NCBI GenBank assembly: GCA_023433505.1
Contig: JAEZCO010000081.1
Coordinates: forward strand, 1-64,000
Direction of reading: 5' to 3'
Source of the DNA: Bacillota bacterium
GTDB lineage: Bacteria; Bacillota; Clostridia; Acetivibrionales; DTU013
DNA length: 64,000 bases
Of the stretch, positions 28,858 through 38,103 are shown piece after piece. The translations under genes and the position numbers were made by a program. The notes under the pieces are model-generated. The model made no database searches, was not told the origin of the DNA, and saw only the letters and a program-made list of their open reading frames with translations. Position 1 is the first letter of the stretch. The number at the start of each line of letters is the position of its first letter.

Positions 28858-29671
28858 TTTAAAAGCCGCCTTAAAACAGTTGGTAATGATCTTGTTTTCA
28901 ATTATTACAATAGGGCCTTTCTACTGGATGGTATCAACATCGTTAAAGCAGACTGAAAATGTTGTAAAAATGCCTCCGGACATTTTGCCCATTCCAATCA
29001 ACTTTCAGTATTATGTGGATGTTTTCACCTGGGTGCCTATGGCCAGAGCCATTTTGAACAGTTTGTTCCTTACGACAAGTATTGTCGTAGGCACATCATT
29101 TTTTGCTTCGCTGGCGGCCTATGCATTTGCAAAATTTGATTTCAAATTCAAAGGCTTCCTGTTTGCCATTGTTTTCAGTGCGTTAATTATTCCACAGCAA
29201 ACTTCGCTGATTCCTATGTATGTGGCATTCAGTAAAATACATTGGGTGGATACCTATCTGCCGATGATTATTCCCTATTCCTTACTTAACGGTTACGGGG
29301 TATTTCTTATAAGGCAGTTTATTCACGGAATACCCGATTCTTACATAGAAGCTGCCAAGATCGACGGGTGCCCTCAATTTAAAATATATTATTCAATCAT
29401 TTTGCCTTTATGCAAGCCGGTTTTAGTGACCATAGCGTTATTCACATTCATATTTCACTGGAACAACTTTCAAATGCAGCTGATTTTTCTCAATACAGAG
29501 AGCCGTTTTACAGTTCCTCTCCTGGTAGCAACCTTCAGGGATGCCTTCAGAATTGATTGGGGACGGTTGATGGCAGGTGCAACAGTGTCTATACTTCCTT
29601 CGGTCATACTATACTTTATCTCTCAAAAATTCTTTATTGAAGGCATTTCGTTAACGGGAGTCAAGGGGTAG
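28847..29671 (+). CDS. CUT1 sugar ABC transporter permease, MalG/UgpE type
   Basis: The 274-residue partner permease. It has helices at about 11-31 and five more, the EAA loop near residue 168 (EAAKIDGCPQFKIYYSIILP) and the typical C-terminal FFIEGISLTGVKG. The start codon lies inside the end of the upstream permease gene. The second binding-protein gene follows 47 bp downstream, so the three genes form one unit. Confidence 0.92.
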   Translation: MMHNLKAALKQLVMILFSIITIGPFYWMVSTSLKQTENVVKMPPDILPIPINFQYYVDVFTWVPMARAILNSLFLTTSIVVGTSFFASLAAYAFAKFDFKFKGFLFAIVFSALIIPQQTSLIPMYVAFSKIHWVDTYLPMIIPYSLLNGYGVFLIRQFIHGIPDSYIEAAKIDGCPQFKIYYSIILPLCKPVLVTIALFTFIFHWNNFQMQLIFLNTESRFTVPLLVATFRDAFRIDWGRLMAGATVSILPSVILYFISQKFFIEGISLTGVKG

Positions 29672-29718
29672 ATGAAAGGGTGGAAAATAGAAATAAAAAA
29701 TCAAAGGAGAATGAGGAC

Positions 29719-31083
29719 ATGAAAAAATTTGTAAAGGCAATGGCGCTGTCAATTGCAGTAATGTTAGCAGCTTCGACCGTAGGCTGCGGCACCAAAGCTA
29801 CTGAACCTGCTAAAGCAACTACGACAGTGGCTGCTCAAGGCACAACAGCAGAAACTTCCACACCGAAAGAGAAGGTAACTGTTGAATTTGCTTATCCATC
29901 TTTTGCATCAGCGATGGGTGCTTGGCAAGGCGCTGTCGATGAGGCTAACAAGCTGTTAGAGGGCAAGAACATTGAAATTAAGGTTAATAAGATCCCCTTG
30001 GACCAATGGCCGGTTTATTATCAGAAAATTGTTGCACTTATCGCTGCAGGCAATTCACCCGATATCGGAAGAGTAGCAGAATCAATGTTCCCGAAACTCA
30101 TTCAAAATGACCAGGTGGTAGACATTTCCGATGTAGTTGCAAAGCTTGATATGTCCCAATATTACGAAAATGCTTTTAAAGGCTCTGCTGTAAAAGACGG
30201 AAAGACTTACGGCATCCCTTCAGGTATTTACAATATATTCTTATACTACAACAAGGACTTATTTGAAAAAGCAAAGCTGGAAGCTCCTTCGCCGGATTGG
30301 ACAAAACCAATTACGTATGATACGTTGGTTGCCGATGCCAAGGCTTTAACAAGCGGAAGCGGAGCCAACAAAATATTCGGATTCTCCGGAATATTCGAAG
30401 CAGGCTGGATCAATTCCTACCTTTTGAGTGCAGGCGCAAAGGGATTATATGCGGATGACGGTACCTGCTCATTGGATGATGCATCAAACATAAAAGTACT
30501 GAATTATTTAGACCAGATGTGGAGAGTGGACAAGTCCATGCCACAGTCAACAGACACTAAGGTAATGGGGCCTGCGGAAATGTTTAAAGCAGGCAAGTTG
30601 GGGATGATGGTAACAGGTTCCTGGTACTTCCCGGAAGCAAAAGGTATCAAGAGCTTCAAGGTAGGTATAGCAGCATTGCCGTCAAACGGTGGAAAAGCGT
30701 TCAGCACAGGCTTCCTTGACGGATGGGCAGTATTTAAAGGAGCCAAGCATGAAGCGGAAGCAAAAGAAGCCGTACTTGCATTAGCAAGCAAAGAAGTTAA
30801 TGACTTCCTTTCTACAAGCGGTGAAGCGGGCGGTCCAATTGTACAATCTTCACTTGAAGATAACAAAGCAAAAATATTGGGTGCTCCGTTTACGGAGGTA
30901 GATACAAAATCCTACGTAGATTCACTTAGCAACCTGATAAAATCACCTTATACAACGAACATGGATGATTGGGCGCCAAAATACAATTCTGCAGTTGACC
31001 AATTCTCATTAGGAAAGCTCACGCCTGAAGCTTTTGCAAAACAGGCCAAGGAGATCATTGATCAAGGCAATGCAGCCAAATAA
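29719..31083 (+). CDS. Family 1 extracellular solute-binding lipoprotein (second of two)
   Basis: 454 residues from ATG 29719. The frame is open from 29680, but AAAGGAGAATGAGG and the start of a normal signal peptide (MKKFVKAMALS) favour the later codon. The lipobox TVGC puts the lipidated cysteine at residue 23, followed by a Thr/Ala-rich linker. The binding-protein core includes DIGRVAESMFPKL and YGIPSGIYNIFLYYNKDLF. It shares little with the other binding protein at 26.3 kb beyond the fold. A terminator follows, ending the importer unit. Confidence 0.9.
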   Translation: MKKFVKAMALSIAVMLAASTVGCGTKATEPAKATTTVAAQGTTAETSTPKEKVTVEFAYPSFASAMGAWQGAVDEANKLLEGKNIEIKVNKIPLDQWPVYYQKIVALIAAGNSPDIGRVAESMFPKLIQNDQVVDISDVVAKLDMSQYYENAFKGSAVKDGKTYGIPSGIYNIFLYYNKDLFEKAKLEAPSPDWTKPITYDTLVADAKALTSGSGANKIFGFSGIFEAGWINSYLLSAGAKGLYADDGTCSLDDASNIKVLNYLDQMWRVDKSMPQSTDTKVMGPAEMFKAGKLGMMVTGSWYFPEAKGIKSFKVGIAALPSNGGKAFSTGFLDGWAVFKGAKHEAEAKEAVLALASKEVNDFLSTSGEAGGPIVQSSLEDNKAKILGAPFTEVDTKSYVDSLSNLIKSPYTTNMDDWAPKYNSAVDQFSLGKLTPEAFAKQAKEIIDQGNAAK

Positions 31084-31134
31084 TTAGAAGAATCCGTATG
31101 TTGATGTGCGTTGAAAAGAAGTAGTGAAAGAAAG

Positions 31135-31167
31135 GGCAATAAGATAGGACAAGTCTTATTGCCTTTT
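31135..31167 (+). terminator. Rho-independent terminator of the importer unit
   Basis: A perfect 10-bp stem, GGCAATAAGA (31135-31144) with TCTTATTGCC (31154-31163), is followed by TTTT. Confidence 0.88.
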
Positions 31168-31184
31168 GGAAAAAGTAAAATTAA

Positions 31185-31212
31185 GTACCATGAGTAATAG
31201 TTATCATGGTAC
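31185..31212. promoter_or_regulatory. Inverted repeat ahead of the second two-component system
   Basis: A perfect 9-bp inverted repeat, GTACCATGA (31185-31193) with TCATGGTAC (31204-31212) and a 10-bp spacer, sits 52 bp before the response-regulator start. It lacks a T-run, so an operator is more likely than a terminator. Confidence 0.5.
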
Positions 31213-31263
31213 CAGGGATTGTAAACAAAGTCTATGCGTGTTTTAGAAAAGGGAGGTATTTTG

Positions 31264-32862
31264 GTGTACAAAGTACTTATTGTTGATGATGATACGCTTA
31301 TTAGACAACATATCAAATCTTATTTGAATTGGGAAGAATATGAATTCGAAATCATTGGTGAAGAAAGCGATGGCGCCAATGCGCTGGAGTTTATTAAAAA
31401 TAATTCCATAGATCTTGTGATTACAGATATTTCTATGCCTCTTATGGATGGTGTGGAGCTGATTAAAACTGTAAAGCAGCAGTATGCAGAGATAGAATTT
31501 CTCGTATTTAGCAACTTTGATGATTTTAATTATGTAAAAGATGCGATGAAATATGGAGCAATTGACTATTTGCTTAAATTCGAGATTGATGCTCAAAACC
31601 TGGCTTCCGTATTGAAATCGATCAAGAGTAAATTAAAGAATGATCGGGAAAACAGCTTCAACAGAAGGGGTGGTTTGGAAAATAAGTGGAAGGAAATGCT
31701 AATCGAGCAATACTGGAAGAAAATACTCCTTGGTTATTCCGGCGGAGAAGCCATAAATTCTGAAGCGCTAAGCCTTGGAATGGAAATAAACAGCGGTAGT
31801 TATGTTTTATTGCTTGCGGATATTGAAAATGGTATGAACAAAAATCTTACTCCCAACGACCCGTGGGAAAAATTACCTGAAAGATTTACGCAAGCAGTAA
31901 GTGGGTTGACGGAAGTATGCAAATATAGTTTCACCATTAATATCAGTGATAATCGGTGGGTAATAATTCTCAGGTTCAGGGAAAAAGGATATGGATTTAT
32001 TAAAAATTCATCTTCGGAAATAGCAAACAATATCATAAAAACCGTAAAACAGGCTTTTGGATTGATCATGACCATTGCGGTCAGCGAAGCCATTTATAAA
32101 ATGAGTGAATTTCCAAGTTACTATAAGGCTGTAGAAGCTTGTATCCAGAGTAAATTTTTCTGGAATTTCGGGAAGGTGATTGACTCTTCCTTCTTCAACG
32201 GCTTAAAAACTGAATTTAACAGCAAGCTGATGTATGATATGCAAAAACAGCTTACCGAATGTATAAAAAATATGGAATTTGATGCGGTAAGTTCACACAC
32301 CCATGCCCTATTTAAAGAGATAAACAAGGAAAAATATGTTCCTGAACTGGTCTATGATTACTTTACCGGAATCGTATTATCAATAAAAAATGTGCTTGAA
32401 GAAAAGGCGCTGATTCAGCAAAGTGATTGTGGCATCAAATTTTTTACCAATAAAGAAATTATGCTGTTTGCCACTTTGCAGGATATTAGAATATGGTTTA
32501 CTGATTTTATGGAGCAGATAAAAAAAATTGTAACCGATAATTCGAATAATAGTGCCCGGAAAGAAGTTAAAAAGGCTATTGCACTGATCCGAGAAAACTA
32601 TAGGAAAGATCTTACTCTGGATTATGTTGCAGAGTATGCCGGTGTCAGCCGCAATTACTTTTGCACCCTATTCAAGGAGGAAGTAGGAATCAGTTTTATT
32701 GAATATTTAAACAAATACCGCATTGAAAAGGCAAATATTCTTATTACCAATTCAAATAAGAGTATGAAGGAAGTTGCTGCCGCTGTGGGGTTGAATTACG
32801 GGTATTTTTGCAGGGTATATAAAGGATTTACGGGTCAAAGGCCAAGTCAAACAAGAGAATAA
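31264..32862 (+). CDS. Second YesN-like response regulator with AraC output domain
   Basis: 532 residues from GTG 31264, chosen because GGGAGG lies seven bases upstream. The receiver domain has D8/D9 and phospho-acceptor D55 (VITDISMPLMDG). The switch lysine is followed by phenylalanine (YLLKFEID) instead of the usual proline. A C-terminal AraC-type double helix-turn-helix occupies the last ~100 residues (NKYRIEKANILITNSNKSMKE). It pairs with the kinase 27 bp downstream and lies just after the importer terminator. Targets may include the importer upstream or the secreted propeller enzyme downstream. Confidence 0.9.
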   Translation: MYKVLIVDDDTLIRQHIKSYLNWEEYEFEIIGEESDGANALEFIKNNSIDLVITDISMPLMDGVELIKTVKQQYAEIEFLVFSNFDDFNYVKDAMKYGAIDYLLKFEIDAQNLASVLKSIKSKLKNDRENSFNRRGGLENKWKEMLIEQYWKKILLGYSGGEAINSEALSLGMEINSGSYVLLLADIENGMNKNLTPNDPWEKLPERFTQAVSGLTEVCKYSFTINISDNRWVIILRFREKGYGFIKNSSSEIANNIIKTVKQAFGLIMTIAVSEAIYKMSEFPSYYKAVEACIQSKFFWNFGKVIDSSFFNGLKTEFNSKLMYDMQKQLTECIKNMEFDAVSSHTHALFKEINKEKYVPELVYDYFTGIVLSIKNVLEEKALIQQSDCGIKFFTNKEIMLFATLQDIRIWFTDFMEQIKKIVTDNSNNSARKEVKKAIALIRENYRKDLTLDYVAEYAGVSRNYFCTLFKEEVGISFIEYLNKYRIEKANILITNSNKSMKEVAAAVGLNYGYFCRVYKGFTGQRPSQTRE

Positions 32863-32889
32863 TATCTCAAGTGCTGAGAGAGGGATAGG

Positions 32890-34722
32890 ATGATTAAGCG
32901 ATCTTTCGTAGCTGTGTACAAGTTGGTGAATATTTTTTATGTAAATATTATAAGCAATTTGAAGTATAAATTACTTATTTTTTTCATCTTGGTTTGTATC
33001 ATACCGATCCTTATAACCGGCACGATTATTTATAAAATGACATCGGAAATTTTCCTGGAAAAAGTGAAGCAGAATTCAACAGAAATGATCATGAAGAAGG
33101 TCAGCTATTTTGATAGCAGCTTTATGGAAATTGATAAAATTCTGTCTTTGACGATATCTTCTTACGATACGCTAAGTTTTTTAAAGGAGGTTGACGATAA
33201 TAATATCCGTTCCTCCGAATCATTGCAGATTGTTGACAGGATAGCGGCGCAGATGGACTACCTTATCAGCTTGAAGACCGAAATTGTCAACTCGATTATG
33301 CTTTTACCGGTTGAAAAGAATAAATATCCTATTTCCAGAGGGAAATTAAATTATGTTACCGGGTTTGCAGGCGATTATCGGGAATCGGACATTTTTAAGA
33401 GGACAATAAACGGTAAAAACCAGGTGGAATGGATGTTTTCAAGCCAAGATAACGGCAGCCGCTATATAGTGACCGCCTCTTCAAGTATTTTAAATCATAC
33501 CGACATGGAAAAATTGGGCATTGCCGTAGTATTTCTAAATATGGACCAGATAAAGGATATCTTTGAGAGTGCCAAGCCGCAGCAAGGAGAAATAATGCTT
33601 GTCATCGATAAAAACAATAACATCATATACGATACGGATTTTACCAGGGTAGGCAAAAAATATAACGAAATATCCGTCTTATCTTATATAAAGAATAGTG
33701 ATAGCGATAGCGGAAGTTTTGATATGGAAATAAACGGACAAAAGAAAATCGTTATATACTACACCTCTTTAAATACCGGATGGAAAATCATTAATATGGT
33801 GCCTTATAATAACATAAAGAAAAGTATCGGTGTTTTATCCATGGCTACCTTTAACATTGCGCTCATAAGCTTGATTTTCGTTACAGTGCTGGCGTTGCTC
33901 TTTTATCAGAACATGTATACGCCAATAAAAAAACTTAGTGTTTCCATGAATAAATTAGGTGAAGGCAATTTGGAAATCCACTTAAGTACAAAGAAAACAG
34001 ATGAGATAGGTGTTCTGATCAACCGTTTCAATTTTATGACCTCCCGCATTTCAGTACTCATTGATAATGTAAGGGAGGAACAGCGGCAGAAAAAAGAGAA
34101 TGAGATAAAAGCTTTGCAATCGCAGATAACACCTCATTTTTTATATAATACGTTGAATTCCGTTAAGACATTGGTTGAAATGGAGAGAAATAAGGACGCA
34201 AACGAAATGATCATAGCCCTTATTAATCTTTTAAAGACATGTGCGAAAAATACAAATAAATTTGTTACAATCCAGGAGGAATTGTATTACGTAAAAAGCT
34301 ATGTAATGATTATGGAATTTAGGAGCGATAGAAAGTTTACCGTAACCTATGAGGTCGATTTTAATCTTCTTGACTGCAAGATACTGAAATTCACTCTCCA
34401 ACCGCTTATTGAGAATTGTATAATACATGCTTTCGATAATGCAGAAAAGGACAATAGTATAAATATTCAAGTGAATAAAAATAATGATGCTATAGAAATT
34501 GCAGTGCATGATAATGGGGTAGGTATGGATAACGATACCGCCAACAAATATCTAAACTGTTCTGAGGATTCATTCAAATCAAGATTTAACAATATCGGAA
34601 TAAACAATATCAACGAGAGGATTAAACTGAACTATGGAACGCACTATGGGGTAAGCATTCAAAGTGCCTTGGGAGAAGGGACTACCGTACTAATAAGTAT
34701 TCCCTACTTAAAACATGACTAA
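32890..34722 (+). CDS. Second YesM-like sensor histidine kinase
   Basis: 610 residues. It has a first helix at about 28-50 (LLIFFILVCIIPILITGTIIY), a Cache-like sensor, a second helix near 320-340 and a HAMP region (YTPIKKLSVSMNKLGEGNLEI). The histidine box has H416 in TPHFLYNTLNS and the ATPase domain has DNGVGM. It is a paralogue of the kinase at 24.3 kb but clearly divergent in the sensor part. It therefore probably detects a different ligand. The ribosome site is GAGAGAGGGATAGG. Confidence 0.92.
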   Translation: MIKRSFVAVYKLVNIFYVNIISNLKYKLLIFFILVCIIPILITGTIIYKMTSEIFLEKVKQNSTEMIMKKVSYFDSSFMEIDKILSLTISSYDTLSFLKEVDDNNIRSSESLQIVDRIAAQMDYLISLKTEIVNSIMLLPVEKNKYPISRGKLNYVTGFAGDYRESDIFKRTINGKNQVEWMFSSQDNGSRYIVTASSSILNHTDMEKLGIAVVFLNMDQIKDIFESAKPQQGEIMLVIDKNNNIIYDTDFTRVGKKYNEISVLSYIKNSDSDSGSFDMEINGQKKIVIYYTSLNTGWKIINMVPYNNIKKSIGVLSMATFNIALISLIFVTVLALLFYQNMYTPIKKLSVSMNKLGEGNLEIHLSTKKTDEIGVLINRFNFMTSRISVLIDNVREEQRQKKENEIKALQSQITPHFLYNTLNSVKTLVEMERNKDANEMIIALINLLKTCAKNTNKFVTIQEELYYVKSYVMIMEFRSDRKFTVTYEVDFNLLDCKILKFTLQPLIENCIIHAFDNAEKDNSINIQVNKNNDAIEIAVHDNGVGMDNDTANKYLNCSEDSFKSRFNNIGINNINERIKLNYGTHYGVSIQSALGEGTTVLISIPYLKHD

Positions 34723-34872
34723 AGTGAGTTGGAGGAGATTGTTTAAAACGAATTCTATTGATATTTCTGCCATACTGAATATGTCAAATAAGATGAGGAA
34801 GGAGGAGAGTAGTTTTTAAATAATCGACATGTTAAGTGAAATACAGGGTAGAGAAATATAAAGGAGTTATGT

Positions 34873-36849
34873 ATGTTAAAAAAAGCGAAAAAGAAAATTT
34901 CCATGCTTTTAATTCTGACAATGGTCATGGTGACGTCAATGGTGGCAATATTACCACAAAAAGCCTTTGCAGCCACAGTCCCTTCATACTCAAACCCGTA
35001 CACTATATGCGACATCGATACGACGGGTCTGCCAAGAACGCTGGGGGCAGAATATGGAAGAACGGTAAAAATGTCAAATGGAAACTGGCTTGTAGTTAAT
35101 ACTACTTTTGCGGCTCAAGCCAGTCTGAGAGTATCCGTGAGTTATGATAATCTACGCTCTTATACTGTTTTATCCACCCTTTCCGAAGCAGGCCGTGATC
35201 TCGATAATGGTCAGCTGCTGCAGCTGCCCAATGGGGATATCCTGTTGGCGTGCCGTTCGGTGATCTGGCAGCAGTCGTACAGGCTGGATGTATATAAGAG
35301 CACTAACCTGGGACAAAGCTGGACAAAGATCAGCACAATAGATTCCAACGAAGGAGCGCCAGGGGCGCTTGGCAATCCTGATAAAGGGGTTTATGAGCCG
35401 CATATGGATTTTTTAGCCGACGGGAGAGTTGCCATATACTATGCAAATGAGAAGCATGTCACCGGAAGTCCGGCCTATTCGCAAATTATTTCTGAAAAAA
35501 TTTCCTCGGATGGCGGTTATACATGGGGCAATGAAATTTGGGTTGCATGGGATCACAATAATCCGTCTCTGAGGCCGGGAATGCCGGTTTGGACAAGGAT
35601 GGCCGATGGAAGGTATATCGTAGTTTTTGAAGTAATGGGGCTTGGGGGAGAAATCCACTGCAAGATATCAAACGACGGTTATACATGGAGCGAAGGAAAC
35701 GGGACAACAATTATTCCTAATCAGGCAGGAGGCCCTTTCGTTTTAAAGCTTTCCGACGGTACCCTGGCTGTTACGTCCAATATGGGGAATCTTTCCTTTA
35801 GCGATGATAATGGTGCCACATGGTATCAAAATGGATTATCTCCATGGCCTGCGACCAATAATGGATGGTCCAGCCTTTACCAGACAGGCCCGGATGAAAT
35901 TGCTTGCATAGCAGATGCCGGAGTGGGAGGCGGAGAGAGCAGTGTTCAGGTGAAATTCGGGAATTTTGTCGGAGGCCCTCTATTTTCCAACTCCTCCTTG
36001 TTTATGATCGTAAATAAAAACAGCGGGAAAGTACTGGACCTTATCGGTGGCAATACTGCCAACGGTGCTGTAATCAATCAATGGACCTATGACTACAACG
36101 GGCCTAATCAAAGGTTCTACATCGTACCGGCTGAGAATGGGCATTTCAAGATTATTTCCGGTCAGACAGGCAAAGCTGCCAGTATCGCCGGCAATTCAAA
36201 TGCGGATGGAGCACAGCTTCATGATTGGGACTACACCGGAGGAAATGCCTATCAGATGTGGGATTTTATCGATGCAGGCAATGGGTGGTATAAGATAAAG
36301 AATGCGGGCAGCGGAAAAGTGCTTGATGTAGATGCTTTCAGTACGGCAGATAACGCAAAGGTACAGCAGTATGCTGACAACGGCGGTCAAGCCAACCAAT
36401 TATGGAGGCTGCAGCCCTGGGGCGACTACTTTATCAAAGCAAATTCAGGCAGATATCTATGTATACAGACCGGCGTCCCAACCAACGGAAATGCTATAAT
36501 TCAGTATGACCTTGAAAATAAGCCCTGGTTCAAATGGAGGTTTGAGAGTGTCGGAGACGGATGGTATAAGGTATCGAATCTGAGTTCGCTAAGCAGTTGT
36601 TTGTGTTGCGCCGGCAATTCTTTAGCCGATGGAGCCCCATTGCATATCTGGACATACAATCCTTCAAATTTGGGAGACCAGAAGGTGCGGATAGTGCCCC
36701 AGACCGACGGGACCTTCAAGTTCTATTTTGCTCACAGCGGAAAGACCTGGGATGTACCGGGCGGGCAGACAGGCAATAATATTCAGTTAAATCAATATGC
36801 AGATAATGCCTATGCGTGGCAGCGGTTCTCCTTAAAATTAGCACGGTAA
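34873..36849 (+). CDS. Secreted beta-propeller glycosidase (sialidase/GH93-like) with ricin-type lectin repeats
   Basis: 658 residues with a signal peptide ending near QKAFA (about residue 33). The first ~350 residues form a sialidase-superfamily propeller, shown by Asp-box-like motifs STNLGQSWT, SSDGGYTWG and SDDNGATWY. The last ~280 residues carry ricin B / CBM13-like repeats (GKVLDLIGGNTANGA, GKVLDVDAFSTADNA, GKTWDVPGGQTGNN). In a cluster with beta-L-arabinofuranosidases, an exo-1,5-alpha-L-arabinanase of family GH93 is the most attractive reading. A sialidase cannot be excluded. AAAGGAG precedes ATG. A strong hairpin follows the stop. Confidence 0.78.
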   Translation: MLKKAKKKISMLLILTMVMVTSMVAILPQKAFAATVPSYSNPYTICDIDTTGLPRTLGAEYGRTVKMSNGNWLVVNTTFAAQASLRVSVSYDNLRSYTVLSTLSEAGRDLDNGQLLQLPNGDILLACRSVIWQQSYRLDVYKSTNLGQSWTKISTIDSNEGAPGALGNPDKGVYEPHMDFLADGRVAIYYANEKHVTGSPAYSQIISEKISSDGGYTWGNEIWVAWDHNNPSLRPGMPVWTRMADGRYIVVFEVMGLGGEIHCKISNDGYTWSEGNGTTIIPNQAGGPFVLKLSDGTLAVTSNMGNLSFSDDNGATWYQNGLSPWPATNNGWSSLYQTGPDEIACIADAGVGGGESSVQVKFGNFVGGPLFSNSSLFMIVNKNSGKVLDLIGGNTANGAVINQWTYDYNGPNQRFYIVPAENGHFKIISGQTGKAASIAGNSNADGAQLHDWDYTGGNAYQMWDFIDAGNGWYKIKNAGSGKVLDVDAFSTADNAKVQQYADNGGQANQLWRLQPWGDYFIKANSGRYLCIQTGVPTNGNAIIQYDLENKPWFKWRFESVGDGWYKVSNLSSLSSCLCCAGNSLADGAPLHIWTYNPSNLGDQKVRIVPQTDGTFKFYFAHSGKTWDVPGGQTGNNIQLNQYADNAYAWQRFSLKLAR

Positions 36850-36873
36850 ATAAGTATTTCATTAAGAAACCAA

Positions 36874-36908
36874 GGGACTGCTGCAAACTTTTAGTTTTGC
36901 AGCAGTCT
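36874..36908 (+). terminator. Terminator after the beta-propeller gene
   Basis: A long stem GACTGCTGCAAA... with ...TTTGCAGCAGTC closes around a short TTTTA-type loop. It lies between convergent genes and may work for both strands. Confidence 0.8.
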
Positions 36909-36939
36909 CTAATAGTTTATCATTAAACTATTAGGCTCG

Positions 36940-37971
36940 TTATACCCTTAAAGCATCAAACAGCGCTTTAACATTCTGGGGGCTGATGTCGGGAAGTATG
37001 GCTTCATGGCTTGGCGATATGATCAAGCCTGTTGGGAATATGCGCGCCAGCTCAAGTACTTTTTCCTTTACCTCTTCCGGAGTTCCGTTTACCAATAGAT
37101 TCTGGGCGTCTACACCGCCGCAGAATGCCACACGGTCTCCGAAATCCTTTTTGAGCCGCGGAGCCTCCATGCCGGCCGCCAGTGCCTGAATGGGGTGGAT
37201 GACATCCACGCCGGTTCCGATCAGGTCGTCAATTATATCGGAAATTGCCCCGCAGGAATGATGTATCACCTTTAAGCCATAGCTCTTTGCCTGATCCACC
37301 AGCTTTTTCGTTCCCGGGAGGACATACTGCTGTATAAGCTTGGAGGATAGCATCAAGCCCGTCTGGCTTCCTAAATCATTGCCGATAAGTACCGCATGAA
37401 GCTTTCCCCTGGTCGCTTCGTAAAAAATTTCGTTGGCCTTCAGATAGAAGTCGGTAATTTTATTGATTACTGCCACAAACATTTCCGGTTCAAGCATCAT
37501 TTTCACAAGGGCGGTTTCCATCCCGAAAGCCGAACAGGCATCCTGGAAGTGAGCGGACCAGATTACCCCCATGACAGGATGGGTTTTAGGCATGGCTTCT
37601 ACTGCAGCTCTGCACTCCGCGGGATCAATATATTTTTCCGGATCAGGCCAGGTAAACTCATTGATCCGCTCGGGCTCCGAATAATCCTCAAAAAATCCGG
37701 GGGCAGTCAGTGTCCTCTCATTCGCCGATCCGTGAGGGTCCTTTGCAAAATCAAAAGCGGCATAGATGGCATCGCTGGTGGGAGAATGATACGGAAGCTC
37801 CACAGGAAAGATATCGTCTTGAATTTTAAACTTCAATTCGTTTATGCTGCCGGCCTGAAAATAATCGAGCAGTCCCCGCACCGCATCGGGATGAGGCAGG
37901 CCCAGCCATGATGCCGGTCTGTCCACAGGCTTTCTCTCTATGGTTGCATAAAATCTTTCAAAATGGTCCAT
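36940..37971 (-). CDS. Uroporphyrinogen decarboxylase (URO-D) superfamily protein
   Basis: A 343-residue cytoplasmic TIM-barrel protein of the URO-D/MtaA-like superfamily, which includes heme enzymes and corrinoid-linked methyltransferases. A HHSCGAI motif near residue 239 and FCGGVDAQN near residue 285 match the zinc-type methyltransferase branch better than true HemE. No corrinoid protein gene is nearby, and HemE function is unlikely in this context. Similar genes often stand beside sugar operons in Clostridia, where their role is not settled. GGAG precedes ATG. It is divergent from an AraC regulator, its likely controller. Confidence 0.75.
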   Translation of the reverse strand: MDHFERFYATIERKPVDRPASWLGLPHPDAVRGLLDYFQAGSINELKFKIQDDIFPVELPYHSPTSDAIYAAFDFAKDPHGSANERTLTAPGFFEDYSEPERINEFTWPDPEKYIDPAECRAAVEAMPKTHPVMGVIWSAHFQDACSAFGMETALVKMMLEPEMFVAVINKITDFYLKANEIFYEATRGKLHAVLIGNDLGSQTGLMLSSKLIQQYVLPGTKKLVDQAKSYGLKVIHHSCGAISDIIDDLIGTGVDVIHPIQALAAGMEAPRLKKDFGDRVAFCGGVDAQNLLVNGTPEEVKEKVLELARIFPTGLIISPSHEAILPDISPQNVKALFDALRV

Positions 37972-38103
37972 AAGACGATCTCCTTGTATACGTTATCTTA
38001 TTTTTGACAATCCTGTAGTTTATTGATTATTCCCTGCAAATTAATTATAATAATAGTCACCTGTGGATGTACATGTTTGTATTTGAAGGAGGCATGTATT
38101 TTT

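Noticed and set aside
34739..34819. 26-codon frame starting TTG after GGAGGAG
   Set aside because: The ribosome site is almost on top of the start codon and the peptide has no features of a signal or toxin peptide.
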